DNA from: Bordetella pertussis 18323
GTDB lineage: Bacteria > Pseudomonadota > Gammaproteobacteria > Burkholderiales > Burkholderiaceae_B
Direction of reading: 5' to 3'
NCBI RefSeq assembly: GCF_000306945.1
Contig: NC_018518.1
Location: forward strand, 1-64,000
Length of the DNA stretch: 64,000 nt
Shown: positions 27,243 through 35,870 of the stretch, one piece after another
How positions within the stretch are numbered: position 1 is the first letter of the stretch
Layout: the number at the start of each line of letters is the position of its first letter
Position numbers and translations under genes: made by a program
Notes under the pieces: model-generated
Databases searched by the model: none
What the model was told of the DNA's origin: nothing
The model's input: the letters and a program-made list of their open reading frames with translations, nothing else

Positions 27243-28189
27243 CTGTGAACTGTCAATAGGTTGTATTTGTCCAGGTTGAGTCTGGAGATGGGTACAGCGC
27301 GCCCGATGCCTTGGTGGGGTCGATGCCAGTTGTAGTGGTGTAGCCAGGATTTCATGGCATCGGCTCGGTGTTGGGAGTTCTGGTAGGTGTGAGCGTAAGC
27401 CCACTCACGCAAGGCCGACTGGATGAAGCGTTCGGCCTTGCCATTGGTCTGTGGGCGGTAAGGTCGGGTAAAGCGGTGCTTGATGCCCAGCTCATGGCAC
27501 AGCGCGGCGAAGGCGCGGCTGCGAAAGGCCGAGCCATTGTCGGTGAGCAAGCGCTGGATGGTCACGCCCAGGCGCTGGTAGTAGGCCACTGCGTCCTTGA
27601 GGAACTGGACGGCGCTGGGGAAGCGCTCGTCGGGGTGGATGTCGGTGAAGGCCACGCGGGCGTGGTCATCGATGGCCACGAAGACGAAGTCCCAGCCGGC
27701 CCCCTCAACGGTATCGCGTCGGTTGCCCGTGACCCGGTGACCAGGGCGCTGGATACGTCCCAGCTTCTTGATGTCGATGTGCAGCAGATCGCCGGGGGCC
27801 TGATGCTCGTAGCGCACCACCGGCTCGGCCGGCTCCAGGTCGGCCAGGTGCGACAGACCGGCGCGGGCCAGGACGCGGCTGACGGTGCTGGCTGACACGC
27901 CCAGCGCCTGGGCGATGCGCGCTTGGGTCAGCCGCTTGCGGCGCAGCTCCACGATAGCCAGCGCCTTGGCCGGCGCAATCGCTCGGGGCGAGACCGTCGG
28001 GCGCGAGGACGCATCGGCCAAGCCCGCCTGGCCCTGAGCCAGGAAGCGGCCCAGCCATTTGCGCACAGTCGGCGCGGTGACCCCATAGGCGCGGGCCGCT
28101 TCAGGCACACAAACTTGATGGGCGATCAATTGCTGGACCATTTCGAGTCGACGTAGGAAGGTCAATCGGGCATGCTTATGGGTGTTCAT
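27239..28189 (-). CDS. IS481 transposase
   Basis: A DDE transposase of 316 residues. The N-terminal helix-turn-helix contains VPEAARAYGVTAPTVRKWLG (about 28-47), and a second one lies near ARIAQALGVSASTVSRVL. The catalytic core has Asp in LLHIDIKKLG, Asp in LLTDNGSAF and Glu in NGKAERFIQ, spaced D-D-35-E. The TAG stop is not inside the element: it is formed by the flanking CTAG target duplication at 27239-27241. This copy reads LDKYNLL near the C-terminus where the other has LDEYNLL. Confidence 0.97.
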   Translation of the reverse strand: MNTHKHARLTFLRRLEMVQQLIAHQVCVPEAARAYGVTAPTVRKWLGRFLAQGQAGLADASSRPTVSPRAIAPAKALAIVELRRKRLTQARIAQALGVSASTVSRVLARAGLSHLADLEPAEPVVRYEHQAPGDLLHIDIKKLGRIQRPGHRVTGNRRDTVEGAGWDFVFVAIDDHARVAFTDIHPDERFPSAVQFLKDAVAYYQRLGVTIQRLLTDNGSAFRSRAFAALCHELGIKHRFTRPYRPQTNGKAERFIQSALREWAYAHTYQNSQHRADAMKSWLHHYNWHRPHQGIGRAVPISRLNLDKYNLLTVHS

Positions 28190-28287
28190 CCGGCCGGGCT
28201 CCTTGAGTGAACTGGGGGGTCGGCGATTTCCAGTTTCTCAAATCCGGTTCGGATGAACCATGCATACAACCTATTGAATCTTCACAG
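27243..28287 (-). mobile_element. IS481, copy 1
   Basis: A complete 1045-bp element flanked by CTAG at 27239-27242 and 28288-28291. The terminal inverted repeats start CTGTGAACTGTCAATAGG and CTGTGAAGATTCAATAGG. It carries one transposase on the minus strand. It has only a few base differences from the second copy at 61573, and lies in the opposite orientation. Confidence 0.97.
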
Positions 28288-28323
28288 CTAGCGGGGCCGG
28301 CGCGGCCTGTGCCCGGGAATCCG

Positions 28324-28350
28324 GGTGCCTGTCCCCGCCGGGACAGGCAC
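28324..28350. repeat. Intergenic palindromic repeat, copy 1
   Basis: GGTGCCTGTCCCC, a three-base loop, then GGGACAGGCAC forms a strong hairpin just downstream of the methyltransferase gene. The same sequence recurs at 34907. There is no U-run, so a REP-like role or an mRNA 3' end barrier is more likely than classic termination. Confidence 0.75.
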
Positions 28351-28371
28351 ACGCACGGGCAGACGCCATGA

Positions 28372-29145
28372 CTAGGCCGGACGCACCGCCACCAGCGTCA
28401 ACGTGTCGCTGGTGAACGAACCGTCGGGCTGGATGGCGAAGTGCCGGCGCACCGGCGCGGGCGCGATGTCCGTCATGGCGCGCAGCGCCGTCACCAGCTC
28501 GGGCGGCGTGCGCATGCGCTCGACCCACGAGGTGAATTCCAGCGGCAGCCGGCGCGCGGTCATGCCCTGCGTGACCAACCCGGCCTCGGCCGCCATGCGC
28601 AGCCATTCGGCGGCCGAATAATCGCGCACGTGCGACGTGTCGCGCAGGACTTCGATGGTCTGCAGCCAGGTGTCCAGCAGGGCTTCGCCCGGGCTGACGA
28701 CATCGGCGAATACCGCGATGCCGCCGGGCTTGAGCACGCGGCAGGCCTCGCGCAGGGCCTGGCCCGGATCTTCCCAGTGATGGGTGGAATAGCGGCTCAT
28801 TACCAGGTCGAACTCGCCATCGCCGAACGGCAGCGCCTCGGCCTTGCCGCGACAGGTGCGCAGGTTGGCCAGGCCGCGGCGCGCGGCTTCGCCGGCCACC
28901 ACGTCCAGCATGGACTGCGACAGGTCATAGGCCACGACTTCGGCCACATGGGGCGCCACATGGAAGCTGACGTGCCCGCCGCCGGTGCCCAGGTCCAGCA
29001 GCCGCGCGCCGGGGTGTTCGCGGGCGATGGCGGCCATCTGCAGCAGGTCTTCGCCCTGGGCATGGACGGCGCTGGTCAGGTAGGCGCTGGCGCGGGGGCT
29101 GAATTGGCGTTCGACGGCGGCGTCGTGGGTGGGTGTGGCTGACAT
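28372..29145 (-). CDS. Class I SAM-dependent methyltransferase (UbiE/COQ5-like)
   Basis: A 257-residue methyltransferase with unknown substrate. The SAM-binding motif I is LLDLGTGGGHVSFHVA (about 49-64), followed by the acidic strand VVAYDLSQSML. LPFGDGEFDLVMSRYSTHHW (about 104-123) and the post-motif RVLKPGGIAVFADVV are typical of the UbiE-like family. It is divergent from an XRE-type regulator with 89 bases between the starts, an arrangement that suggests control by that regulator. The 3' end faces IS481 and carries a palindromic repeat. Confidence 0.9.
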   Translation of the reverse strand: MSATPTHDAAVERQFSPRASAYLTSAVHAQGEDLLQMAAIAREHPGARLLDLGTGGGHVSFHVAPHVAEVVAYDLSQSMLDVVAGEAARRGLANLRTCRGKAEALPFGDGEFDLVMSRYSTHHWEDPGQALREACRVLKPGGIAVFADVVSPGEALLDTWLQTIEVLRDTSHVRDYSAAEWLRMAAEAGLVTQGMTARRLPLEFTSWVERMRTPPELVTALRAMTDIAPAPVRRHFAIQPDGSFTSDTLTLVAVRPA

Positions 29146-29194
29146 GGAAATCCTTGGTAGGCAGGGGCCGCGGGTGCGGCACGAGTAAGATAGA

Positions 29195-29219
29195 AGGCTT
29201 CCGATACGCGTACAAGCCT
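29195..29219. promoter_or_regulatory. Inverted repeat in the divergent methyltransferase/regulator promoter region
   Basis: AGGCTT (29195-29200) and AAGCCT (29214-29219) form an inverted repeat with a 13-base centre between the two divergent starts. It is a candidate operator for the XRE-family regulator; only the position and symmetry support this. Confidence 0.4.
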
Positions 29220-29234
29220 ATTGCTCATCCTGGT

Positions 29235-30044
29235 ATGAACAGTGCTACCCATTTGGCCGCCCATGAAGGCTCGGCCCGGCGCCGGCAGGCGCTGGGCGAA
29301 TTCGTGCGCACGGCGCGCGCCCGCATCACGCCGCAGATGGCCGGGCTGCCGGCCGGCTCGCGGCGCCGCACGCCGGGCCTGCGGCGCGAAGAAGTGGCGC
29401 AGCTCTCCGACATCAGCGTCACCTGGTACACCTGGATCGAGCAGGGCCGCGAAGTCACCGTATCGCCCGCGGTATGGGCGCGTATCGCCAATGTCCTGCA
29501 CCTGGCGCGCGCCGAGCGCGCCTATCTGTTCGAGCTGGCCGAATGCGCCGACCCGCAGCAGCCGCGCGACGAGGGCGGCGATGCGCCCGTGTCGCTGCAG
29601 GCCTGTGTCGATGCCATCGACGCGCCAGCCTACGCACTGGACCGCGCCTGGAACCTGCTGGCCAGCAACGCCGCCATGCGCGAGCTGTTCGACGACTGGC
29701 CGCTGCGCGACGCGCAGCCCAACCTGTTGCGCTACATCTTCCTGGACCCGGCCGCGCGCGAGCTGGTGGTCGATTGGGACCAGCGCGCCCGCCGCGTGGT
29801 GGCCGAATTTCGCGCCGACGCGGGGGCCCACCTCGACGAGGCCGACGTGGTCGCGCTGCTCGACGAACTCAACCGCGCCAGCCCGGTCTTCGCGCATTGG
29901 TGGACGCGCCACGCCGTGGTCGAGCGCGAGGGCGGCCTGCGCGAGTTCCAGCACCCGCGCAGCGGGCGGCAGAACCTGCAGCAGATCACCTTCAGGCTGG
30001 CCACGCACCCGGAACTCAAGCTGGTGATGCTGTTGCCCTCGTAG
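29235..30044 (+). CDS. XRE-family regulator with MmyB-like C-terminal domain
   Basis: A 269-residue regulator. The N-terminal helix-turn-helix has the family stretch GSRRRTPGLRREEVAQLSDI, then VTWYTWIEQGREV (about 40-75). The C-terminal MmyB-like ligand-binding domain has AYALDRAWNLLASNAAMRELF and ends EFQHPRSGRQNLQQITFRL. The ATG at 29235 is preferred because the longer frame from 29133 adds residues unlike the family. It is divergent from the methyltransferase gene and converges on mutY with a 10-base gap. Confidence 0.9.
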   Translation: MNSATHLAAHEGSARRRQALGEFVRTARARITPQMAGLPAGSRRRTPGLRREEVAQLSDISVTWYTWIEQGREVTVSPAVWARIANVLHLARAERAYLFELAECADPQQPRDEGGDAPVSLQACVDAIDAPAYALDRAWNLLASNAAMRELFDDWPLRDAQPNLLRYIFLDPAARELVVDWDQRARRVVAEFRADAGAHLDEADVVALLDELNRASPVFAHWWTRHAVVEREGGLREFQHPRSGRQNLQQITFRLATHPELKLVMLLPS

Positions 30045-30054
30045 GGCGTCGGCG

Positions 30055-31131
30055 CTATGCCTGGCGCGGCGGCGCGGGCAGGGCGGCCAGCAGGCCGTCG
30101 AGCAGCTTGCGCACCGGGGCGGGCAGCGCGGTGGCGGGCAGTTCGGCGGGGCTGACCCAGCGTTCCGGCGTGGCCGCCTGGCGCAGCGCCGCGCCGCGCA
30201 CCGCGAGATACCAGGGCCGCACATGCAGCCGGTAGTGGGTGAACGTGTGGGCGAAGGCGGCCAGTTCGACCGGCGCCTCGGCCTGCAGGCCCAGCTCGCG
30301 GGCCGCCGCGCCCGGGTCGTGGGCGGGGTCGCATTCGGGCAGGCTCCACAGGCCGCCCCAGATGCCCGGCGCGGGGCGCAGATGCAGCAGGATGCCGTCG
30401 GGGCCGTGCAGCACCAGCATGGCCGTGCTGCGTTCGGGGATGGCCTTGCGCGCCTTGGGCGTGGGCAGTTCGGCCTGGCGTCCGTCGCGGCGCGCGATAC
30501 AGGACTGCGCCACCGGACAGCGTTCGCAGGCCGGCTTGCCGCGCGTGCACAGCGTGGCGCCCAGGTCCATCAATCCCTGTGTATAGCCGGGCATGTCGAG
30601 ATCCGGCGCGGCCTGCACCTGGGCCGCGGCCAGCGCCCATAGCTGCTGTTCCACCGCGCGGCGGGCAGGGTCGCCCTCGATGCCGAAGTGGCGCGTGAAC
30701 ACCCGCTTGACGTTGCCGTCCATGATGGGGCTGCGCTCGCCGTAGGCGAAGGCGGCGATGGCCGCGGCCGTGGAGCGGCCGATGCCGGGCAGGGTGGCGA
30801 TCTCTTCGGCGCGCGGGGGAAAGCGGCCGACGCAGCGCTGCATGATTTCCTGCGCGCAGCGGTGCAGGTTGCGGGCGCGCGCGTAGTAGCCCAGGCCGGC
30901 CCAGTAGGGCATGACATCTTCCTGGCGCGCCGCCGCCAGGGCGGCCACATCGGGAAAACGTTCCAGGAAGCGCTGGTAATACGGAATGACCGTCGCCACC
31001 TGCGTCTGCTGCAGCATGATTTCCGAGAGCCAGATGCGATAGGGGTCGCGGGTGTTCTGCCAGGGCAGATCGTGGCGGCCGTGGCGGGCCTGCCAGGCCG
31101 TGATGCGGGAGGCGAAGTCCATGGGCGCCAT
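30055..31131 (-). CDS. mutY: A/G-specific adenine DNA glycosylase MutY
   Basis: MutY removes adenine mispaired with 8-oxoguanine and so prevents G:C to T:A changes. The 358-residue protein has the catalytic glutamate in LSEIMLQQTQV (about 35-45), the helix-hairpin-helix LPGIGRSTAAAI and the catalytic aspartate in PIMDGNVKRVFTRH. The [4Fe-4S] cluster ligands are CTRGKPACERCPVAQSC (about 194-210). The C-terminal NUDIX-like domain that reads 8-oxoG is complete. The start could also be the ATG three codons later. It is intact, so the broken genes here are not explained by loss of this gene. Confidence 0.97.
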   Translation of the reverse strand: MAPMDFASRITAWQARHGRHDLPWQNTRDPYRIWLSEIMLQQTQVATVIPYYQRFLERFPDVAALAAARQEDVMPYWAGLGYYARARNLHRCAQEIMQRCVGRFPPRAEEIATLPGIGRSTAAAIAAFAYGERSPIMDGNVKRVFTRHFGIEGDPARRAVEQQLWALAAAQVQAAPDLDMPGYTQGLMDLGATLCTRGKPACERCPVAQSCIARRDGRQAELPTPKARKAIPERSTAMLVLHGPDGILLHLRPAPGIWGGLWSLPECDPAHDPGAAARELGLQAEAPVELAAFAHTFTHYRLHVRPWYLAVRGAALRQAATPERWVSPAELPATALPAPVRKLLDGLLAALPAPPRQA

Positions 31132-31279
31132 TATCGCATTGCCCTATTGCGGGGACGGGTCGGGCCGGGTACAAAGAAGGAAAAGAAGAAAGGCGTAGAC
31201 GCGCCCGGATCTGTTGCCGTTGCCTCACAAGGGCTTGAGCGCGTGGCTGGTTCGGACACCCCTTACAAATGGAGTAGAC

Positions 31280-34200
31280 ATGAATGCCCCTCTGACGCCC
31301 GCGCAGCGCGCGGCGCTTGAGTCCGTACATCTGGACGACAAATACACCCTGACTGCCGGCCGCGCCTGGATGAGCGGCATCCATGCGCTGGTGCGCCTGC
31401 CCATGATGCAGCGCGTGCGCGACGAGCGCGCCGGGCTGAACACGGCCGGCTTCGTGTCCGGCTACCGGGGGTCACCGCTGGGCGGGGTCGACCAGAACAT
31501 GTGGAAGGCCGCCAAGTACCTGAAGCAGCATCACATCGAATTCCAGCCCGGCATCAACGAGGACCTGGCCGCCACCGCCGTGTGGGGCTCGCAGCAGGTC
31601 AACCTGTTCCCGGGCGCCAAGTACGACGGCGTGTTCGGCATGTGGTACGGCAAGGGGCCGGGCGTGGACCGCTGCGGCGACGTCTTCAAGCACGCCAATG
31701 TGGCCGGCACCTCGCGCCACGGCGGCGTGCTGGTGGTGGCCGGCGACGACCATCCGGCCAAGTCGTCGACGCTGCCGCACCAGAGCGACCACATTCTCAA
31801 GGTCTGCATGATCCCGGCGCTGTTTCCCGCCAGCGTGCAGGAAGTGCTGGACTACGGCCTGCATGGCTGGGCCATGAGCCGCTATGCCGGGGTGTGGGTC
31901 GGCATGAAATGCATCACCGACATCGTCGAGGTGTCCGCCTCGGTGGAGGTCGACCCCGAGCGCACGCGCATCGTGCTGCCCGAGGATTTCCAGCTGCCGC
32001 CCGACGGGCTGAACATCCGCCTGCCGGATACGCCGCTGCAGCAGGAGGCGCGGCTGCTGGACTACAAGCTGTACGCCGCGCTGGCCTACGCCCGCGCCAA
32101 CCGGCTGAACCGCGAAATGTGGCAGGTGCCCAACGCGCAGGCGCGTTTCGGCATCATGACCTCGGGCAAGGCCTACCTGGACACGCGCCAGGCGCTGGCC
32201 GACCTGGGCCTGAGCGAGGAAATCTGCAAGCGCATCGGGCTACGGCTGTTCAAGGTGGGCATGGTGTGGCCGCTGGAGGCCACCGGCATGCAGCGGTTCG
32301 CCGAGGATCTCGACGAGATCCTGGTGGTCGAGGAAAAGCGCCAGGTGCTCGAATACCAGCTCAAGGAAGAGCTGTTCAGCTGGATCGGCACCGGCAAGAA
32401 GATCCCGCGCGTGGTCGGCAAGTTCGACGACAAGGACGGCGGCGAGTGGTCGGTGCCGCAGGGCAACTGGCTGCTGCCGGCGCACTACGAGTTCTCGCCC
32501 GCCATGGTGGCCAAGGCCATCGGCGCGCGCCTGCTGCGCTTCGAGCTGCCCGAGGACGTGCGCGCCGGCATCCAGGCGCGCCTGGATTTCATCGCCGAGC
32601 GCGAGCAGGCGCTGGCCCGGCCGCGCCTGGTGGTGGACCGCAAGCCGTGGTTCTGTTCGGGCTGTCCGCACAATACCTCGACCCGCGTGCCCGAGGGCTC
32701 GCGCGGCATGGCCGGCATCGGCTGCCACTACATGGTGACCTGGATGGGCCGCAACACCCAGGTGTTCACCCAGATGGGCGGCGAGGGCGTTCCGTGGGTG
32801 GGCCAGGCGCCGTTCACCGAGGAAAAGCATGTATTCGCCAACCTGGGCGACTGCACCTATTACCACTCGGGCCTGCTGGCGATCCGCGCCGCCGTGGCGG
32901 CCAAGGTGCCCATCACCTACAAGATCCTGTTCAACGACGCCGTCGCCATGACCGGCGGCCAGCCGGTCGACGGTCCGATCAGCGTGCCCATGATCACGCG
33001 CCAGATGGCCGCCGAAGGGATCGAGAAGATCGTCGTCGTCACCGACGAGCCGGAGAAATACCGCCACGTCACCGACCTGGCGCCGGGCGTGCCGGTCAAG
33101 CACCGCGACGAGCTGGACGCGGTCATGAAGGAGCTGCGCGCCTATCCCGACGTGTCGGTGCTGGTCTACGACCAGACCTGCGCCACCGAGAAGCGCCGCC
33201 GCCGCAAGCGCAACGCCTATCCGGACCCGGCCTTGCGCGTGGTGATCAACGAACGCGTCTGCGAAGGCTGCGGCGATTGTTCCGAGAAGTCGCATTGCCT
33301 GTCGGTCGAACCGCTGGAAACCGAGTTCGGACGCAAGCGCACCATCAACCAGTCCAGCTGCAACAAGGATTATTCCTGCCTGAAGGGCTTCTGCCCCAGC
33401 TTCGTCACGGTCGAGGGCGGACGCCTGCGCAAGCCGCGCGCGCTGGCGCAGCAGGACGCCATCGACCAGGGCCTGCCGGCGCCGCGCGCCGACGCGCTGG
33501 CCGGCCACTACGGCGTGTTCATCGCCGGCGTGGGCGGCACCGGCGTGGTCACCATCGGCCAGTTGCTGGGCATGGCCGCGCACCTGGAAGGCAAGGGCTG
33601 TTCGGTGCTGGACATGGCGGGCCTGGCCCAGAAAGGGGGCGCCGTGTACTCGCACGTCGTGCTGGCCCCCACGCCGGGCGAACTGCTCAATACGCGAGTG
33701 GCCATGGGCGAGGCCGACCTGGTGCTGGCCGGCGACCTGGTCGTGGGCACCAGCCCCGAGGCCATCGCCCGCATGCGCCCGGGCCGCACGCATACGCTGC
33801 TCAACAGCGACGTCGCGCCCACGGCCGCCTTCGTCCACGATCCCGACTGGACCCTGCCCGGCTCCAACCTGCAGGCCGACCTGGCCAAGGCGTGCGGGGC
33901 GGACAACGTGGCCACCATCGACGCGGCCGAGCTGGCGGTCGGCCTGCTGGGCGACGCGATCTACGCCAATCCGCTGATGATGGGCTATGCCTACCAGAAG
34001 GGCTGGCTGCCGCTGGGCGAGGCCGCGATGCAGCGCGCCATCGAACTCAACGGCCAGCAGGTCGAGAACAACCTGGCCGCGTTCGCCTGGGGGCGGCGCG
34101 CCGCCCACGACCTGGCGCAGGTGCAGGCGCTGATCGGCAAGGGCCAGCCGGCGGCGGGCGACGAAGGCATCGTCGAAGTCAAGCGCGGGCAGGGCGCCGT

Positions 34201-34888
34201 GGTGGACTTCAAGCGTCCGGCCGGCGAGCTGGGCGCGCTGGCGCGGATCCGCCGCGCGTTCCTGGCGCAGTATCAGAACGAAGCCTATGCGCGGCGCTAC
34301 CAGGATCTGGTCGACCAGGTGGCCGCGGCCGAGCAGGCCGCCACCGGCACCACGCGGCTGGCCGAGGCGGTGGCGCGCTATTACTTCAAGCTGATGGCCT
34401 ACAAGGACGAGTACGAAGTGGCGCGCCTGTACTCGGACGGCGAGTTCCTCAAGCGTATCGACGCGCAGTTCGAAGGCGACTGGAAACTGAACTTCCACCT
34501 CGCGCCGCCGTTGTTTTCCAAGCGCGACAGCGAAGGGCACCTGGTCAAGCGCCGCTATGGGCCGGCCACGCTGCGCCTGTTCGGCGCGCTGGCGCGCCTG
34601 CGCTTTCTGCGCGGCACGGCCTTCGATGTGTTCGGGTACACGGCCGAGCGGCGCGCCGAGCGCGCGCTGATCGAGCAATACCGCGAGCAGCTGGGCGCGA
34701 TCCTGCCCAAGCTGAACCGCGGCAACCTGGAGCACGCCGTCGCGCTGGCCAGCCTGCCCGAGGAGATCCGCGGCTATGGCCACATCAAGGAGGCCGCCAT
34801 GGCGCGCGCCGATGTCCGCCGCGCCGAACTGATGCGCGAATTCAGCGCCTCGGTGGTGCCGATCGGCGGCGGGGTGCGCGCCGCCTGA
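31280..34888 (+). CDS. Indolepyruvate ferredoxin oxidoreductase, fused IorA-IorB type
   Basis: A 1202-residue TPP- and iron-sulfur-dependent enzyme that oxidatively decarboxylates aryl- or branched-chain 2-oxoacids to acyl-CoA with ferredoxin as acceptor. The N-terminal part is IorA-like and includes SRGMAGIGCHYMVTWMGR and the TPP-region stretch FNDAVAMTGGQPVDG. A ferredoxin-like section has CEGCGDCSEKSHCLSVEP and later CNKDYSCLKGFCPSF. The gamma/IorB-like domain begins FIAGVGGTGVVTIGQLLGMA (about 745-764). The ATG at 31280 follows GGAG. It stands alone, divergent from mutY. Its physiological partner and direction in an aerobic respiratory organism cannot be read from the context; amino-acid catabolism is the likely setting. 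Confidence 0.9.
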   Translation: MNAPLTPAQRAALESVHLDDKYTLTAGRAWMSGIHALVRLPMMQRVRDERAGLNTAGFVSGYRGSPLGGVDQNMWKAAKYLKQHHIEFQPGINEDLAATAVWGSQQVNLFPGAKYDGVFGMWYGKGPGVDRCGDVFKHANVAGTSRHGGVLVVAGDDHPAKSSTLPHQSDHILKVCMIPALFPASVQEVLDYGLHGWAMSRYAGVWVGMKCITDIVEVSASVEVDPERTRIVLPEDFQLPPDGLNIRLPDTPLQQEARLLDYKLYAALAYARANRLNREMWQVPNAQARFGIMTSGKAYLDTRQALADLGLSEEICKRIGLRLFKVGMVWPLEATGMQRFAEDLDEILVVEEKRQVLEYQLKEELFSWIGTGKKIPRVVGKFDDKDGGEWSVPQGNWLLPAHYEFSPAMVAKAIGARLLRFELPEDVRAGIQARLDFIAEREQALARPRLVVDRKPWFCSGCPHNTSTRVPEGSRGMAGIGCHYMVTWMGRNTQVFTQMGGEGVPWVGQAPFTEEKHVFANLGDCTYYHSGLLAIRAAVAAKVPITYKILFNDAVAMTGGQPVDGPISVPMITRQMAAEGIEKIVVVTDEPEKYRHVTDLAPGVPVKHRDELDAVMKELRAYPDVSVLVYDQTCATEKRRRRKRNAYPDPALRVVINERVCEGCGDCSEKSHCLSVEPLETEFGRKRTINQSSCNKDYSCLKGFCPSFVTVEGGRLRKPRALAQQDAIDQGLPAPRADALAGHYGVFIAGVGGTGVVTIGQLLGMAAHLEGKGCSVLDMAGLAQKGGAVYSHVVLAPTPGELLNTRVAMGEADLVLAGDLVVGTSPEAIARMRPGRTHTLLNSDVAPTAAFVHDPDWTLPGSNLQADLAKACGADNVATIDAAELAVGLLGDAIYANPLMMGYAYQKGWLPLGEAAMQRAIELNGQQVENNLAAFAWGRRAAHDLAQVQALIGKGQPAAGDEGIVEVKRGQGAVVDFKRPAGELGALARIRRAFLAQYQNEAYARRYQDLVDQVAAAEQAATGTTRLAEAVARYYFKLMAYKDEYEVARLYSDGEFLKRIDAQFEGDWKLNFHLAPPLFSKRDSEGHLVKRRYGPATLRLFGALARLRFLRGTAFDVFGYTAERRAERALIEQYREQLGAILPKLNRGNLEHAVALASLPEEIRGYGHIKEAAMARADVRRAELMREFSASVVPIGGGVRAA

Positions 34889-34906
34889 CCGTGGCCAGCG
34901 CGGAGC

Positions 34907-34971
34907 CGGGTGCCTGTCCCCGCCGGGACAGGCACCCCGTCATGCGCCATGAACGGCGGGGACAGGCGCCC
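34907..34971. repeat. Intergenic palindromic repeat, copy 2, with an alternative third arm
   Basis: GGGTGCCTGTCCCCGCC (34908-34924) can pair with the adjacent GGGACAGGCACC or, with one mismatch in 17, with GGCGGGGACAGGCGCCC at 34955-34971. The two hairpins exclude each other. It lies between the converging indolepyruvate oxidoreductase and cheD genes, as copy 1 lies at another gene end. Confidence 0.7.
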
Positions 34972-34978
34972 TGGGGAA

Positions 34979-35659
34979 CTACGCGCCCACCGGATCGCGG
35001 CGACTGGGCGTGTCGAAGCGCTCGACGCGCATGCCGCCGGGGCGCGCGAAGCGCTCCACGCGCGGGGCGGCGCGGGTTTCGGCCTGGACCGTCTGGGCGG
35101 CCGCGGCTTCGCGCTGTGCGATCAGCGCCTCGGCCTTCTGGTGGTGCGGCGCCATCTTGCGCACCATGACGCGGCCGTCGCGCGGGAAGTAATTGATGCG
35201 CCGGGCGTGGACGTCGCCCAGGTCCTGGGCGCGCACCGGGATGCCTTCGGTCTTGAGGTAATTCAGCACGAACTGGCCGTTGCGCTCGCCGATATTCATC
35301 AGCTGCATGGCGCTGAGCACCGCGCCGCCGCCGAACACCTTGGCTTCGAGGCGCTCGCGGACCGCGCCGGCCTTGAGCAGTTCGTTGATCAGCACTTCCA
35401 TGGCGAAGGCGCCATAGCGCATGGTGGCCGAGGCCGGCGAATGGATGTCGCCTTCGGGCAGCATGAAGTGGTTCATGCCGCCTACCCCGATCACCGGGTC
35501 GTGGATGCAGGCCGCCACGCAGGAACCCAGCACGGTCGACAGCATGACGTCCTCGCCGTTCGTGACGTAATACTCGTTCGGCAGGATCTTGACGGCCGGA
35601 CTGTTGAAGGCGTTATCGAAATAGCGGCGCGTGGCGCGGGCATCAAGTCGGGCAGGCAT
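34979..35659 (-). CDS. cheD: Chemoreceptor glutamine deamidase CheD, orphan
   Basis: CheD deamidates glutamines on chemoreceptors. The 226-residue protein has the catalytic cysteine in [14 protein letters not shown] (about 43-56) and the histidine in [11 protein letters not shown] (about 58-68), followed by [11 protein letters not shown] and [19 protein letters not shown]. The C-terminal 60 residues are an Ala/Arg-rich extension. No cheA, cheB, cheR, cheW or receptor gene lies nearby, so it is physically separate from any chemotaxis operon. A relaxed promoter, TTGCAA-N17-AATAAA, lies upstream on the minus strand. Confidence 0.9.
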   Translation of the reverse strand: MPARLDARATRRYFDNAFNSPAVKILPNEYYVTNGEDVMLSTVLGSCVAACIHDPVIGVGGMNHFMLPEGDIHSPASATMRYGAFAMEVLINELLKAGAVRERLEAKVFGGGAVLSAMQLMNIGERNGQFVLNYLKTEGIPVRAQDLGDVHARRINYFPRDGRVMVRKMAPHHQKAEALIAQREAAAAQTVQAETRAAPRVERFARPGGMRVERFDTPSRRDPVGA

Positions 35660-35708
35660 GGCAGGGCAGGGGCTCGGCCGGCGGGCACGAAGCCGGGCGC
35701 GCCGAAGT

Positions 35709-35737
35709 TTTATTCAAATTGTGATTATTCCTTGCAA
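35709..35737 (-). promoter_or_regulatory. Possible promoter of cheD
   Basis: Read on the minus strand, TTGCAA (35737-35732) and AATAAA (35714-35709) are 17 bases apart in an AT-rich island that stands out from its surroundings. The match to consensus is partial. Confidence 0.35.
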
Positions 35738-35811
35738 AAAATCGACATACAAGTGAATTTTTGCGTTCGCGCGGACAGGGGTGCGTCCCTTTTTCGGCGC
35801 GAGCCCGGTTT

Positions 35812-35838
35812 CCCGGGCAAGTCTGGACTTTACCCGGG
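35812..35838. terminator. Stem-loop downstream of ftsX
   Basis: CCCGGG (35812-35817), AAGTC (35819-35823), GACTT (35826-35830) and CCCGGG (35833-35838) form an 11-bp stem with a small internal loop, 33 bases after the ftsX stop. There is no U-run on the minus strand, so termination is uncertain. Confidence 0.4.
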
Positions 35839-35870
35839 AATGCGCGCCTGCTTTCGGCGGAACAAGGGGC

